64,000 nucleotides of DNA from Agapanthus africanus (taxonomy: Eukaryota > Streptophyta > Magnoliopsida > Asparagales > Amaryllidaceae). The number at the start of each line of letters is the position of its first letter. Position 1 is the stretch's first letter. Of this stretch, positions 33,075 to 45,478 are shown piece after piece. The DNA is taken from positions 317,116,361-317,180,360 of the forward strand of contig JASDDO010000006.1 in assembly GCA_030015575.1 (NCBI GenBank), given 5' to 3'. Below the pieces are notes generated by a model. It saw only the letters and a list, made by a program, of their open reading frames with translations. It had not been told where the DNA came from and made no database searches. Both the position numbers and the translations under genes were made by a program.

Positions 33075-34252
33075 CGCAATGTTAACTGTTCATGCCCCCC
33101 AAAACTTTGCAGAATGTTCCTGAGTTAAAAATGTGGTTTCTGGGAGGTTAATTTTGGGCCCATAATTTCTGTGAGTGCTACAGTATTGTTTGGGGGCCCA
33201 CTTGTTAAGTTTGATCGATCGGATATTTTAAACACATTATTTCACAGTATTTACATTATATCTGCGACCGTGAATGTCACTCGATCGGTAAATCCGGTCT
33301 AACTGCTATAGCCCGGTTAGACGGATTTGCGAACGTGACTTTCACGTTGATGTTCTATGTTTATGCTGTGATGTTGCGGATCGGTCGTGGGGGATAGCCT
33401 GGATGCAATGCTAGTACAGTTTTGTTGTATTATGTACATTTGATATTGCGGGGCGAGCGTCCGACATGTGGACTGTCGTCACTGCCTGTTTGTATTATTA
33501 TTTTGAGGCACGACCTGGTTGCGGTCGATGTACCCGTTGTATGTATATTTTACTTTCTGTACTAAGATTGCCCCGCGGAGGGGTGCACGGATAGCCGGGT
33601 TCTGGAGGGCAACAAGCCCGCATCTCATGGCATTGAGACGGAGGGGGCTTCACTCTAGGATTGGCGGGCTATTCGCCGCACTCGTAGGGGGTACAGGTTG
33701 ACCCAGGAGGGGTGCCTAAGTTACCGGATTCCGTGAAGTGCTGGGTGGTCCATTCACGTTGCTGAAAGGGGCTGCCTCGCTTCAGGTTTTGGTGGGTAAC
33801 TTGCCGCGCCCGTAGGGGTCTAGGATTTCATTGCACAGGCTATCCACACGACCAGGGGAACGTCGGGTTTCAGCGGCTCTGTGAAACCTGGGGATCCCAG
33901 ATATCTGTATTGTTTCTGTGATGCTGTACATTTTCTGTGATGTTGCATTTTATTCACGCCTTGAGCGAAATGCTATATATTGGTATATATATTAGTAGAT
34001 GTTGTATATGTTTTTCATCCGTGCTAGTCCAGTCCCCGCTCTGCCGTTAGTTAGCTAACCTAACGGGTGATGACGGGACCCAGTGGCGAATGCGGATGGC
34101 ATATACGTACGTCAGTATATTTTCGTTCTTTGTGGTGTGATCAATTGATGGGACTGCATTGATTCGGATCAATGCAAGTTAAAACAAACCTATTCTGATG
34201 TTGTTGGAACATTTTTCAAAAAGCTGTTATTGCAAGGACGTTCACTTTTGTT

Positions 34253-34480
34253 TTGCATCGTGGTATTCATTTGGAATATCCTGCTCCTCAGTCGACGAGG
34301 CAAGGGCCGAGATCCCTTCACCGGGAGTGACCCCTTGGACAGAAGTTTGCGTCAGGGCATTAACTTCACTATAGCCGATTACTTTTTCTTTGCATCGTGG
34401 TATTCATTTGGAATATCCTGCACCCCATTCTACGGGGAAAGAGCCGAGATCCCTTCACCGGGAGTGACCTCTTTAGTAAA
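34253..34480 (+). repeat. Tandem duplication, 137-bp period, in F leader
   Basis: 'ttgcatcgtggtattcattt' starts at 34253 and again at 34390. Both copies go on to 'gccgagatcccttcaccggg'. Confidence 0.85.
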
Positions 34481-35244
34481 GGTTTTCGTCACTATATTTT
34501 CTAAAAGGCTATCCGTTCCTTCAACGATATCAAGTTCATTACGTTAAAGGTTTTCGCCAGAAACCATTCGTAGCCCTCCATCATTTCAGTTAAATATTCG
34601 GTAGTATTCAAGCTATGTATTTTGACCTCACGCCAAGGCATAGTGTTTGGTAGTTGCCGGGTATTTATCTGTTGCATAGATAGATGCGTTGGTTTGGGAC
34701 AGTCGTACTACTATTTTGGCCTACGTCAAGGGTATGTACGGGTGGGTTCAAATTAACCTGGACAATGATGGGTAGAACTTGACATGTGACTTATGATATT
34801 TTGACCTCACGCCAAGGTCATAAGAGCATGGGGCAGAAATCTCATCGGGAGTTTCAAAAGAACTGAAACTTGCCAGGTATGCGCATACCTTCTGGAGTGT
34901 GATAACGTGAGCGGATTCCGTCACATTATCATGCGATGAGAGTTGGATCCCGATTACCACTGATGAGTTAGTTTACTCCTCGGGTTACCCCGACTAATTC
35001 TTCTTTCAGGTTTGGAGAAGAATTTGAGGTACAGTGGGAGGTTTCCAGATTAGATAAATTGGTAACCATTCTGATCTAGGATAGAGTGCACGCTGAGTGT
35101 TTCTTTTCTCTCTCTCTCTGGCAGCGACCATTGACCCGACCCTAAGACTATGACTCAGAGACCAAGTTAACCGAACCTTCTTTACACTGGCTTTTGGATT
35201 GTCAGAGTTGCAAATCTCGTTGCCACTCCTACTTTTACCCTTTT

Positions 35245-36050
35245 CTCCAGGGCACCCCGTATTACTACAAACGTCCACTTCCATTGGACAAAACCATCGT
35301 ATGGTTAGATACGAACTCGAAGGAATTATTCGAGGATGGTTTCCGGTTCTGGAGAAAACGGATAGGATTATTCAGTTGTCTTTTCCCTTTTACCTTTTCT
35401 CAAGTTGTGAGTACTCCTTGGTTTAGGAGATAGTACACCTATTACGCAAATTGGATAGTCTTCTTCCAAACCTTAGGCTGGTGCCGACCGGTAGGGAATG
35501 AAGAAAACCAATTAGCCTAAACGGTGTGCAGAAGGTATTAAGATTAAGACAAAGCAAGGGATTAGTAAGAGGGCAAAGTAAATTGCGACTGATATTCACG
35601 ACCAAACCAAGTATTTCTTCGCCAATCCTAAATCACCTTTGTATTTCTCCAGGACACTCCGTATCACTACGAAGATCCACCGTTTATTTGGATACTCCAT
35701 CGTATGGTTATATACGAACTCGAAAGGAACTTGTTCCAGTTCGGGGATGGATTCTGGTTCAGGAGAAATAGGAATAAGGTTTTATTCGGTTGTCTTTTAT
35801 CTTCACCTTCTCTCGCATTGCGAGTGCTCCTAGGACTAGGACAGTACACCCATTATGCTTATTGGATAGTCTTCTTCCAAACCATAGGCTGGTACCGAAC
35901 GGTAGGGAAGGAAGAAAACCAATTGGCCTAAGGGGTGTGCAGAAGGTAATGACTAAAGACATATAAAGGGATTTGGAGAGGTGGCAAAGAATTATACGGT
36001 TATAGTTGTGAATCTGGATAATGGAAGAGGCATTACTAGGAATACCAGGA
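35245..36050 (+). repeat. Two-copy tandem duplication of about 402 bp
   Basis: Copy 1 starts CTCCAGGGCACCCCGTAT at 35245, copy 2 CTCCAGGACACTCCGTAT at 35647. They share 'attggatagtcttcttccaa' (35450 and 35861) and 'ggtgtgcagaaggta' in order, at roughly three-quarters identity. The many short ORFs here arise from this duplication and have no family resemblance. Confidence 0.85.
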
Positions 36051-38021
36051 TACCCCATCGAAACATTTCAATGTTTCAGTTCAGCTGTGTACTGTTAAAA
36101 GAAAACTGATTTCCCGATTAGACACTTGCTCCAGGGTATGTATTTACCAGGTTTAATTCTCACATCTGTGTGGCTTTACAGATGATGAGTGGGAGTAAGT
36201 TATTGGGAATTGGGTGATCATCCTCATTATATCGGGATTCGTTGTAATCGGTGATATTTGAGGAGATCATCTGGACTGTTTGCTGGTCGGCAAATATTTG
36301 GTTTTGAATATCCGCTGTTATGCACCAATTTCAAATTGGTATATCTGTACGTCTATTTTCATAGAGTGAGATATACCTTTTGATATTATGTCGATGACAT
36401 TTACCTATATCAGTGGATGGTTAGGTAAGGAGCATTAAACAGCGGTGTAATTCTTCTTAACCATAAGTACAGTTTTCAACCTACGACACACAGTGAAAGA
36501 GTTGTTAGACTCGGCGGACTTATACAGAGTATTGTATGTTGTCCAGTGTCCATTAGGACAGAGGGGTTGGTCCTCATACTATATTCTGTTTACTTTTAAC
36601 TTCTTTAGTTCTTAGACATGTGTTTCGTAGAAACACAGGGTCTAAGTTTTGAGGAGTTATAGGTATTTGAATAGAGTAGAGAACCAGGTATAGCAAGTAT
36701 CGGGATTCTTCAAAGTGATCGAAGATGTAGATACTTGTGTTTGGTATTCAGTTGATAGTAATGATAAAGAGAAATTGCTTCTCTTTCAGGTTACTCATAA
36801 TTGGAAGTATTCCTAAGTTGAGTAACGCTGATCGGCCTCCTTCCATTTAGTTGACATGCACTGGAGATAGCTGCATGATTTGAATCTGGTTCAATTAAAT
36901 CAATGCCTCTGGTTCTATATTGGATATAGTACAGTTCATATCTTAACATTGTTAAGGTACGGGGAGTTGTCCGGCTTATGATTAAAACCAGACTCTGGAT
37001 AACTCAAGGCACGTTTCTGTAATGGCTGTTTGTGGGTTGACCCAGGCTATGACGAGGGTTGACTTTCTACCATAAGAAAGATCAATAGTGATATTGTTCT
37101 TGACTCGCCACAGTTTTAATAAAAATGGATTTTTTCAAAAACAGTAGTGGGAGTATGGTAGAACTGGAAGTGATTCCAGAACCACAGACGATTACTGAAG
37201 ATTTGATAAGGAACCTAAAGATTCAATCTGATTTGACATTCCATTGGCCACTCCGCAGATAAGGTGGGTAACTTCAGGCACCCGAGAGGTACTCCGGTAG
37301 CCTCAAGAACGGTGACAGGGAAGTTCTTGTTTACCCACACTTGCCATTGTTGTTGTTCCAGGCTGCGAGACCCGGCAGGAGGATGAGTATAGCGTCGTTC
37401 TAAACTAGATTTAGAAGTGCACATCTATATGACTCTGCCAGAGGGTTTTCGTAGTCAGTGGGAGCAGCGGAAGCATTGGTGGACATCAGGCTTATATCTA
37501 TTTATAGACTAAAGCAGATATAGCGGAGTTAGATCATCTGTTTCTGATGTGACAGTCATAGGTTTGACGTCATCAGAATAAGGGATGGATCTGTTGTGAA
37601 GGTAGTAGGAAGTGATATTCTTATACTACGATCGGTTATATTTTGGTCGTCACACAGTGTTTTCTCCACATAGGACTTGGATATTATATAAGACATACTG
37701 GTTACTAGATCTATAGTTTTAGATCTAGATTTGGGTAGTTTCCTAATCAAGGTACTTTGACAGCATTCTAAGAGTATTTAGAATGGACGACTCCTGGCAC
37801 GGTAGTGTACCTGCAGGTGATGGAGTCACCCTCTCTAAAGGTGTCTTATAGACTAAAGTAGAGAGGGATGTGCATGATTGGCAGATCACTTGCTCAGGCA
37901 ATTGAGTCAATCATGAGATGTCAAGTACCACACCAGATGTTGTTCTTGCACTAGATGCAATAAATTGATATTGATCCAATCCTGGAGAAACAGTCGGAAG
38001 CAGTTTTAGAACATAAGTGGA

Positions 38022-38205
38022 TGTTCTAGGGATATGGCAACGACAGCCTCATTCAGGAAACTGTTATCATTCCAGGCTTCCAAGGTGACATGGACGACAA
38101 GGAGGTTGTCAGAGTTATAGTTTTTCCTTCTGTCGGGGGGCAGTATTCTGGACAGGTGATCCAAGGAAATACTGAGGGAGGCATGGCGCAGGATACTGAT
38201 TAAGT
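38022..38205 (+). pseudogene. Coding-like remnant shared with element G
   Basis: The frame reads about 60 residues similar to the minus-strand frame at 62816-63001, including E-T-x-I-I-P-G-F-x-G-D-M-D-D and a G-G-M-x-x-D-T-D end. One stop interrupts it early and one codon-sized gap separates the copies. It lies in the Pol C-terminal region, but I do not recognise the motif in copia RNase H. Alternatively it is a non-coding block that happens to stay open. Confidence 0.45.
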
Positions 38206-38499
38206 TCAGTTGACGATACAGTCTAAGAAGTTTGGATTTGGAGTTCATTTATGAGCTCGGTCCCATCAGATATCCAGACACTCTAAGACAGGTATTGCTC
38301 ATTTCGGGAGATGGTTTTCTCCGCGAACTTGAGATATAGAGAGACATAGAAAGAAACATCTAGGCGGATCCACTCACTGAGGCTATTCCTCGAACGCAAG
38401 AGTTTCGCAAACGGGATTTGTGAGACTGACTAGTAGAGGAGTTGGGTGTTCGGTATCACACGGGCTGTGAGTATGCGACATCGCAATAATTAGCCTTGA

Positions 38500-38514
38500 G
38501 TGCAAGTGGGAGAT
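38500..38514 (+). other. Polypurine tract of F
   Basis: GTGCAAGTGGGAGAT immediately before the 3' LTR, the usual plant copia PPT. Confidence 0.9.
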
Positions 38515-40733
38515 TGTTGGAGATAGTGCCCTCAGAGTCAATTATTGGATCACAAGCACGTGATTGCAATGATTGAGGGAGGACCTGTCCCGGTAGGACA
38601 GTCTTACTCGAGATGATAGTATGCTATCTGGTTTACCTTTATCATCGTGTACTGCTTTAGGTGACCTGACAGGTCGCTATTGCATGTTGATAGAGCCCCT
38701 AGGATTCTTGCTTGGCTGCCAGCAGTATGAGGGCGATCATATAAGTGAGAGCTGGAGTCTACAAGCATATCCTTAAAAGGTCCCTAGTCGTGGGAGTTTC
38801 GAGACAGGGCATCGATTCTCCAGAGTAGACTAGTGTATACAGTCGAGACCCCGACGAGGGGCGGTGGCCGGTCTCACAGGCCACTGGTGTCAGTTGGATC
38901 ACCTAAGATGTATGCAGGTGCTCATTGGGTTATGAGTACACCGGACAGGACTCGCCGGGAACATGCTAGTTGGTCTTATACCTGACGTCAGATAGCAGTT
39001 CCCAGGTGACATGTGTACAGGTTAGTTCATCGACCTGGGGATCGTCATTTGTCTCGTGTGAGTTCCCACTGTGCTTTGATTACTACCCTACCACGGCTCA
39101 AAGGAGTCGTGCAAACAGGTTTTAGTTGGGTACAGTCCCGAGCCACATGGAGGCAGTGAGCGGATCTTCGGGGGTTTGTCTCTCCCGGTATTGGGGGTGA
39201 GGTCGCGCTGTGTCTAGGAGAGCCATTACACAAAGTCCTTGGCCAAGGCAGGAGATTTACTGGTAGGTATTCCAGTAGTATCTCAGGGTGTTCTGGGCTA
39301 CACTCCGACACGACTTGTACCGCTTTTGGGGGTCTGACTTTTACCAACCCCCTAGGCCCGACATGCGATGCTCATAGACGAACGGACCGGACTGTACGGA
39401 TATTGTCACTGACAGGCTCAGTAGGGTGTCAGGATGAGTTCGCTCATCGACGTCCCTTTTAGTCAATAGCTGGTAGCCCGTTACGTATTGGCTTATACCT
39501 CTGACGTGCTAGTGGTTAAATCCACAGCTATAGTATTGACGAGTCTTTAGAGTCCACCACACATTCAGTTACTCAGCTTTCGGGCGAAACGCTGTAGAGG
39601 CCGTATGGAGATATGGCAGGGTTCGATCAGATACGTGCGGTATTGCACGGATGGTGATCGGACGGTTTTTACTAGCCGGCTTTGGCTTAAGCCGGATCTT
39701 AGTATTTGATAGTGTAGTTTTGTCTCTTTACATTTGTATTTCGGTCGAAATACAAATGCGGGTGTGTATGCACAGTATCGGGGTTTTCCTGTAATTTATT
39801 ATGGGACCAGTTTTCTGGGGTTGCCAGTTTGCATTCCGTTCCGGCCGGTTTTCTCTTTTTCCTTCCCGGTCGGACTTTTCGTTGGAGGGTGTTAATTGCA
39901 AGTTTGCAATTAACATTTTGTTGAAGGGGTTTCTTGCAAAAGGTTTGTTTATGATATCATCTTTGCTATGGATGCATTTATTATGATTAGAGTGAGTATG
40001 GGTTTAGTGGTGGGGCCGGCCACTGTTTGAGTGGTGTGATGGGCCGGCCACTGTGGGAATGGAGTGGGTTTTAATTTGTATAGTGGTTTAATTTATTAGG
40101 TTGCTGGAATTGTTTTTTGAGTGCTGATGTTTTTTTTTTTTTTGATGCATGGTTTTAATTAATTATATATACTTCCCACTTGCTTGATTCATCAGAGTGC
40201 TTGCTTCATTCTTACTATTTTTCCAGTGGGCACAATTTTTGGTGGCCGAGCTCATTCCTTGATGGATGCTCCATTCCATTTCCTTTGCATGCTCAATTTC
40301 TCCATCAAGCATCCATGAAATTCTTTGTGCAAAATTCCTCCAAATTGGCAACCTCCTAAACCCCAAAGAGACAACTATTCTACACTATTCTACAGCAAAT
40401 CTTGGACGCGTCGGCTAGCCTACTTCGCGCCCGAGTTGCCTCGGTATTGAGGCGGGAGCCCGTAAAAGATGCAGGCGACGTGGTGCCCTTCCGGTGAAGA
40501 GGCGACGACCGGAGATCCCGCGAGGAGATCGGAGTGGAGATGAAGACCGGAGGACTCGGATCAGTCGGTATATCTCTAACCCATCTTCTAGTTAGCTTAG
40601 ACTTGTTAATGGTTACGATCCGGGTGTTTAGTGCGCGGTGGTGCCGGTTTGCTAAGTCCGCAAAATTAAAGTTTATCACCGCTTCCGCATTTGGCCGTCG
40701 GGTTGACGGCCGGGGCGCCGCCGTGCACTTACA
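38515..40733 (+). repeat. 3' LTR of F
   Basis: Near-identical to 30598-32818. Differences seen include a c/t in 'gcacgttga', a g/a in 'tggtggcccg', a t/c in 'ggcaatctcc', and T-run length near 40130. It is followed by CCTAT and the resumed T2 sequence. Confidence 0.93.
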
Positions 40734-40857
40734 CCTATAACTTAAATCCAATCTCATTTTCATTTTATTTTATAAAACTATGAGCCCAAAAGCCTTCTTT
40801 CTTTTCAAGCAACATCATATATTTAATTCTTATTAAATATATGTATGAACAACCTTG

Positions 40858-40912
40858 TAGCACATTGGTTAAGTTTTTGCAGTGTTATTCCATAGATCGC
40901 ATGTTCAAATCC
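40858..40912 (+). other. tRNA-like A-box/B-box pair in T2
   Basis: TAGCACATTGG (40858-40868) resembles the Pol III A-box and TGTTCAAATCC (40902-40912) the B-box. Their start-to-start distance of 44 bp is that of a tRNA gene. A similar pair is in T4. No full tRNA fold is evident, so this is not called a tRNA gene. Confidence 0.5.
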
Positions 40913-43416
40913 CCATTCTTGCAATTATTTTTTTTATCAAATTTTTTATTCTTCTCATAACTTACAAATGAGACCTTTCATTTCCAAAATGAATGGTGAC
41001 CTTTCATTTCACTTTTAATTCTTATGTTGAATGCATATATTATGATAGATAATTTACCATTACACCATTTTTATTTGTCCTTCTCTTTCTTTTTCTTCCT
41101 CACATTTTTCTCTCTCCCTTCTCTCTCTTCACCTAGAGTCCTAAAAGAAGAACACCAAGAAGTTTCAAGAAAGTCTCGCTAGAAACGCGAGACTATCGGC
41201 GGATAGACAAGTCCGGTGACAATACCGGCTTGTGTATGTAAGTCTCTTCTCTCTTTCCCTCCTTCCATCTCCTTCTCTCTATCTTTCTCTTTTCATATTG
41301 CCATGAAAAACTTCCATCATCATATCATAGTCTCTAAATAATTAATTAAATGGATATATATATAAATAATGAACACACACAAGCATACACACATATATAG
41401 TTTGTAAAGTCTTTTTCATTACTCTCAATCCATATGTTAAGATTCATAGTAACCAATTAGGATTGCATCGTTTGTTGTTGTATTTTAAATTACCTTATTC
41501 AAATTTTGTAAAAGAAAATGAAGTTATGAATAAATACCATGGTTTCCTCATTCTCACATATGACATATCAATACCTTTACTTTTAAAATAATTTTAGAAA
41601 TTAATTTTTACTTCTGAAAATTTCAAGAAATTTATCTTGGATAGAATATATTTTTTTGTACACGCTGTAAAAATTTTAGATCGAACCTCATAACGGTTTA
41701 TGAATTACATCGTTTTTATTCATTGTTCATAAAACAGAAAACTGCATTTATCGGTTAACTTCTTAGACACATAGCTTGGTCTAACGATATCCAAATTGAG
41801 AAAACTCAGGTGTTTTAGATATCTACATCGAATAATATATATTTTATTAGTTTTAAGGTTTTACTGAAAACCGACGTAAAAATTGCGTTACAATATTTAG
41901 TGACGGATCTGGACAGAATCTGTCCTAATTCGCACACTGTTTTTAAATTGGACATAACTCGAATATCCGATATCCGTTTGTGACAAACTTTAGATGTGTA
42001 GATGCACAATTGATAGAACAATAATTTTCTGTATACTAGATTACTTAGAAATGCATTAAAAAAAACCCGATATAGGCTTTGCAATAGAATATATAGTTGC
42101 TGTCCAGAAATCTGAATTTCTGTTTTAAACGTTGATATTAAAACGATTATAACTAGAGCTTCAGAAATCCAAAACACGCGAATCTTAGTATTTAGGATAA
42201 GTACATCGAAATACCTACAATTTTCTAATAATTTTTGTAACCTGAAACCAGATAGAAATTAACTCAAACTGCGTTTTAAAAATATATGACGGTGCTGAAC
42301 AGATTCTGATCTGTTTTGCGCGATGATACTAAAACATGTATATCTCCCAAACCGGTAGTCATATTTATGTGAGACTGGCTCACGTGTGCATAACAATTAA
42401 GGCTATGTTTTCTTTTATATTCTAATTTCAAATGACTTGATTAACTACTCGAACATATCACTTATTTACAATATTGTTTTGGACGTTACTTGTATACTTA
42501 TCTCATATAATGTTCTATGATTGCTTGTTTATTTTTATTTATATGATTTATGATTAAATCATTACATATTAGAATTGACTTGATCTTGACACGACTCAAT
42601 CATGAATACTTGAACCCGGTATATACACTTGAACCAACTTGATATCGAACCATGAATACAATTGGCATGACTTGCACTTGACATGACTACATGAACTCAA
42701 TCTTGAAAACTTGATATCATATATCACCTTTTATATTCATGGATTCGATCAAGACTCATAACATTAATCATAAACTAATAAACACGGGGTGTTGGGGTAG
42801 TTCAGGCGTGAATCCAACAAAATCTCAAGAGTCCCCCTAGATCATGAATCTATGTCTACTAACACAAGCAAGCTATCATGAGGGCCCGTGTTTCCTTGCT
42901 CCCGGATTACAGCCTGTTGAGTTTGTTTGGAATACTTCAACACTAGGTTGAAGTCGCGTTACTAACATTTGATTCGGGCCCGTGGTTCCCTACCCCTGGA
43001 TTACAGCCTGTTGGGTTCGAGAACACTCTTGAGATTGGTTGACATTCACCCTTGAACTTACGTTAGATTAGTATACCCAAGTAGAGACCTGTTAAGACAC
43101 TTACATTCACTTCATGTTCATTATACCTATACTCCACGGCCATATTATACTTGTTTGCTATGCTGATATAGTTGACATAGACATTACCATGCATGCTACC
43201 ATACTTGTTTACATGTTCATGATTTATATTCATGCTATACTTGTTTACTATGCTCATGTTATATTGTTATGCTTACATAGTTGTCATTGATATCACCATA
43301 TTATACTTGTTCATGTTTTATTTCCATTCATGCTATATCACATGTCACCTTGCATATTCATTTATATACTTTCACATCCCACCACCATTCTTAGGGACTT
43401 ACCGAGCGCAAGTTCG

Positions 43417-43538
43417 CTGACGGGCATTCCATCCACTTCTTTCTATTCTTGGAATGTTCATCAGGTGACATTGAGACAGAAAAGATAGAAGTGGTCGAAA
43501 AGGAGTACTACCAGTTTACATCACAAACAGACGTATAG
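43417..43538 (+). other. LTR hairpin and 25-codon acidic frame (T2)
   Basis: Arms CTGACGGGCATTCC (43417-43430) and GGAATGTTCATCAG (43451-43464) pair at 13 of 14 positions, two of them G-U. From TCA at 43461 a frame of 25 codons runs to TAG at 43536-43538, rich in Glu/Asp/Lys. The sequence differs much from T1 and T3 but the length is the same. Confidence 0.5.
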
Positions 43539-43815
43539 TTCCATTCAGTTTCTCATTTCAGTTCAGTTTATTTATGTATGCCTCATTGTTAAGGCTTACA
43601 TGTTAAATATCTTGTATTCAGATATTTTATCTACTATGAATCATGAATGTAATAAATCACAGATGGATTTCATTCTTTTGTTTATTCTTGTTAGTTTATG
43701 TTGCTTATATACGCTTAGCGTATTTATTTCGATAAATGACCTTCTCGGAATAAATACGCCACGGGCTTGCCACGTCACCATTTCCATCTATTGGGAAGCG
43801 GGGCCTGACATGCTC

Positions 43816-45464
43816 ATTAGGTTATGAGTACACTGGACAGGACTCGTCGGGAACTGTTGGTGGGTATTATACCTTTCGTCGGGTAGCAGTTCCCAGGTGA
43901 CATGAGTACAGCTTAGTCCGTCGACTTGACACTGCTACTTCGGCTCAAGTGTGTTCCCACTGTACTTTGATTACTATCCTACCACGACTCAAAGGAGTCG
44001 TGCAAACAGGTAATAGTTGGGTGCAGTCCTGAAGCACTTCAAGGCAGTGGCGGTTAGATAGGATTCGTCTCTCCCGGTATTGGGGGTTGATATCGCGCAG
44101 TATTCGGAAGGCCATTACATAAAGTCCTTAGCCAAGGCAAGCGAGATTTACCGGTAGGTATTCCAGTAGTTTCTCAGGGTGTATTGAGCTACTCTTCGAC
44201 ATGACTTATTATGCTATTAAGGATCTGACGATTACCGCCCCCTAGGCCCGATATGCGATACTCTTAGACGAATAGACCGGACTGTACAGAGATTGTCACA
44301 TTCAGACTCGGTAGGAGTTCGGATGGGTTTTCCTCATCGGCCTTCTTATCGATATCTATTTGGGAACCGTTACGTGCAGTTAGTACCGCTTGCGGCCTGT
44401 GGTTAAACCTACTGCCAGCGTAGTGTTGAGTCTTTAGAGTCCCACACAGATAATTTCCCTACACCGGGCAAAAGGTGTAGAGGCCGTATGGTTTTTCGGC
44501 AGGGCTTCGATCACTTACGTGCACTTGTGCGCGTATGATGTTCGGACGGATAATACTAGTGGGCTTTGTTTTAAGCCGGACCCTAGTATTATATTGATGG
44601 ATCAGTTTTGTCTCTTTGTATTGTGTTTCTCGGAACGCGAATGCGGGTATGTATATACGGATGAGAGGGGTATAGAAGGAGACACCTTATTAGGGTTTTG
44701 ACCATTGACTTGATTAAAACAATTATGAGGTGGAGGAAAGTATTTGTTATTTTTGCAAATGATAATTGTGGCATGGCTACTTGTTTTGACTACTTGACTT
44801 GGTTTGACCATTTGACTTTGTTTCACCACTTGACTTGGTTTGAATATTTGACCTTAGATATTTTTGTGAGATATTTTGTGACCTAGATATTTTGATAAGA
44901 TATTTTTCATGCCATGCTTGTGGTCATGTCAAGGCAGCCATCTCATTTTTTATCATGGATCATTATCATTATCAAAAATCATTTCTCTTTCCTCAAGTGA
45001 GCTCTCTTCCTCTCTTCTTCTTCTTCCTCACATCAAAAATCCTAAAAGCTCTCATGTATTGAGAATCCTAGGGTTTCAAGAGACAAATAAATCCATCTTC
45101 ATACTCTACATCACCTAGGCCATCAATTTTAGCAAGCTTGTTGCCCTAGTTACCTCGGTTTTGAGGTGGAGCTCGAACTATAGACTCTCGGGTGGATCGT
45201 CTTTGACTCGAGGAGGCCGTCGAAGAAGCTACGATACGGATCGATCCTTGGAGCCTACGACGACAAGGAGGACAGTGATAAAGACCCGAAGGACATGTAT
45301 CATGAGGTATAACTTCGTATCCGAGTAGTTAAACCTCAAGTAGTTTGCTAGCTAGGGTTTATGGACGATCCTTGGTTCTAATCGGTGTTGCGAAACCCGT
45401 AAAAATCATTTTTTGCAAATTCTTCCTCCCCGCGAACACGTGGGGTGCGCGATATTGACTTACA
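43816..45464 (+). repeat. 5' LTR of K3, second part
   Basis: Resumes K3 after T2 (TSD 43811-43815) and ends TTGACTTACA before the PBS. Stem-loop 43983-44002 has fully Watson-Crick arms CACGACTC/GAGTCGTG. A run of 'cttgac.tggtttgac' repeats lies at 44785-44860. Confidence 0.88.
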
Positions 45465-45465
45465 G

Positions 45466-45478
45466 TGGTATCAAAGCC
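45466..45478 (+). other. Primer binding site of K3
   Basis: TGGTATCAAAGCC, one base different from the other copia PBSs. Confidence 0.88.

Larger units (their letters stand above)
32833..34990 (+). other. Leader of F
   Basis: Non-coding. A perfect 14-bp GC hairpin sits at 33034-33074. A duplicated block of about 90 bp (33610-33700 region and 33770-33830 region) carries 'ggcgggctattcgccg' and 'ggtgggtaacttgccg' phrases. The box CAGTGGCGAATGCGGATGGC is at about 34081-34100 and a 137-bp-period duplication begins at 34253. It ends in a pyrimidine-CAG stretch (35000-35010) that aligns with the K1 leader near 640. Confidence 0.75.
34991..38499 (+). other. Interior of F: no intact ORF, degraded copia tail
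   Basis: Where K1 has gag, F has unrelated AT-rich sequence with stops in all frames. A 402-bp-period duplication spans 35245-36050. At 38022-38200 a frame encoding D-S-L-I-Q-E-T-V-I-I-P-G-F-Q-G-D-M-D-D is shared with element G. Around 38370-38400 the frame A-D-P-L-T-E-A-I-P, typical of the copia Pol C-terminus, survives with flanking stops. Confidence 0.7.
30598..40733 (+). mobile_element. Copia-like non-coding element F (10.1 kb)
   Basis: Two LTRs of 2221 and 2219 bp that differ at only about a dozen positions by eye, a tRNA-iMet PBS, a 2.1-kb leader related to K1 and K3, a 3.5-kb interior without any long ORF, and a PPT. Flanks are CCCAT (30593-30597) and CCTAT (40734-40738), a TSD with one change. 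The LTR sequence is clearly related to the copia LTRs K1-K3. The size and lack of ORFs fit a LARD-type parasite of copia elements. The 3' end keeps a copia pol tail (A-D-P-L-T-E-A) with stops. Confidence 0.9.
30396..43810 (+). mobile_element. Ty3-like solo LTR T2 (about 3.27 kb), split by element F
   Basis: Starts TGTAACGACCC at 30396, ends GGGAAGCGGGGCCTGACA at 43810, with perfect TSD TGCTC (30391-30395 and 43811-43815). Removing F (30598-40733) leaves one continuous LTR with no internal region, hence a solo LTR. The TGTAACG start and the terminal block recur in T1, T3 and T4. The type resembles long Tekay/Del LTRs; lineage is tentative. Confidence 0.85.
40739..43810 (+). repeat. T2 LTR, second part
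   Basis: Continues T2 after F. It contains a tRNA-like A-box/B-box pair (40858-40912), pyrimidine-rich tracts (41085-41290) next to a probable transcription start region, and the hairpin with acidic frame (43417-43538). A tract of 'acttga' repeats is at 42550-42720, also seen near T3. No element coding sequence is present. Confidence 0.75.

Noticed and set aside
40858..40912. A real tRNA gene
   Set aside because: Only the two promoter boxes match; acceptor and anticodon stems could not be formed by eye.
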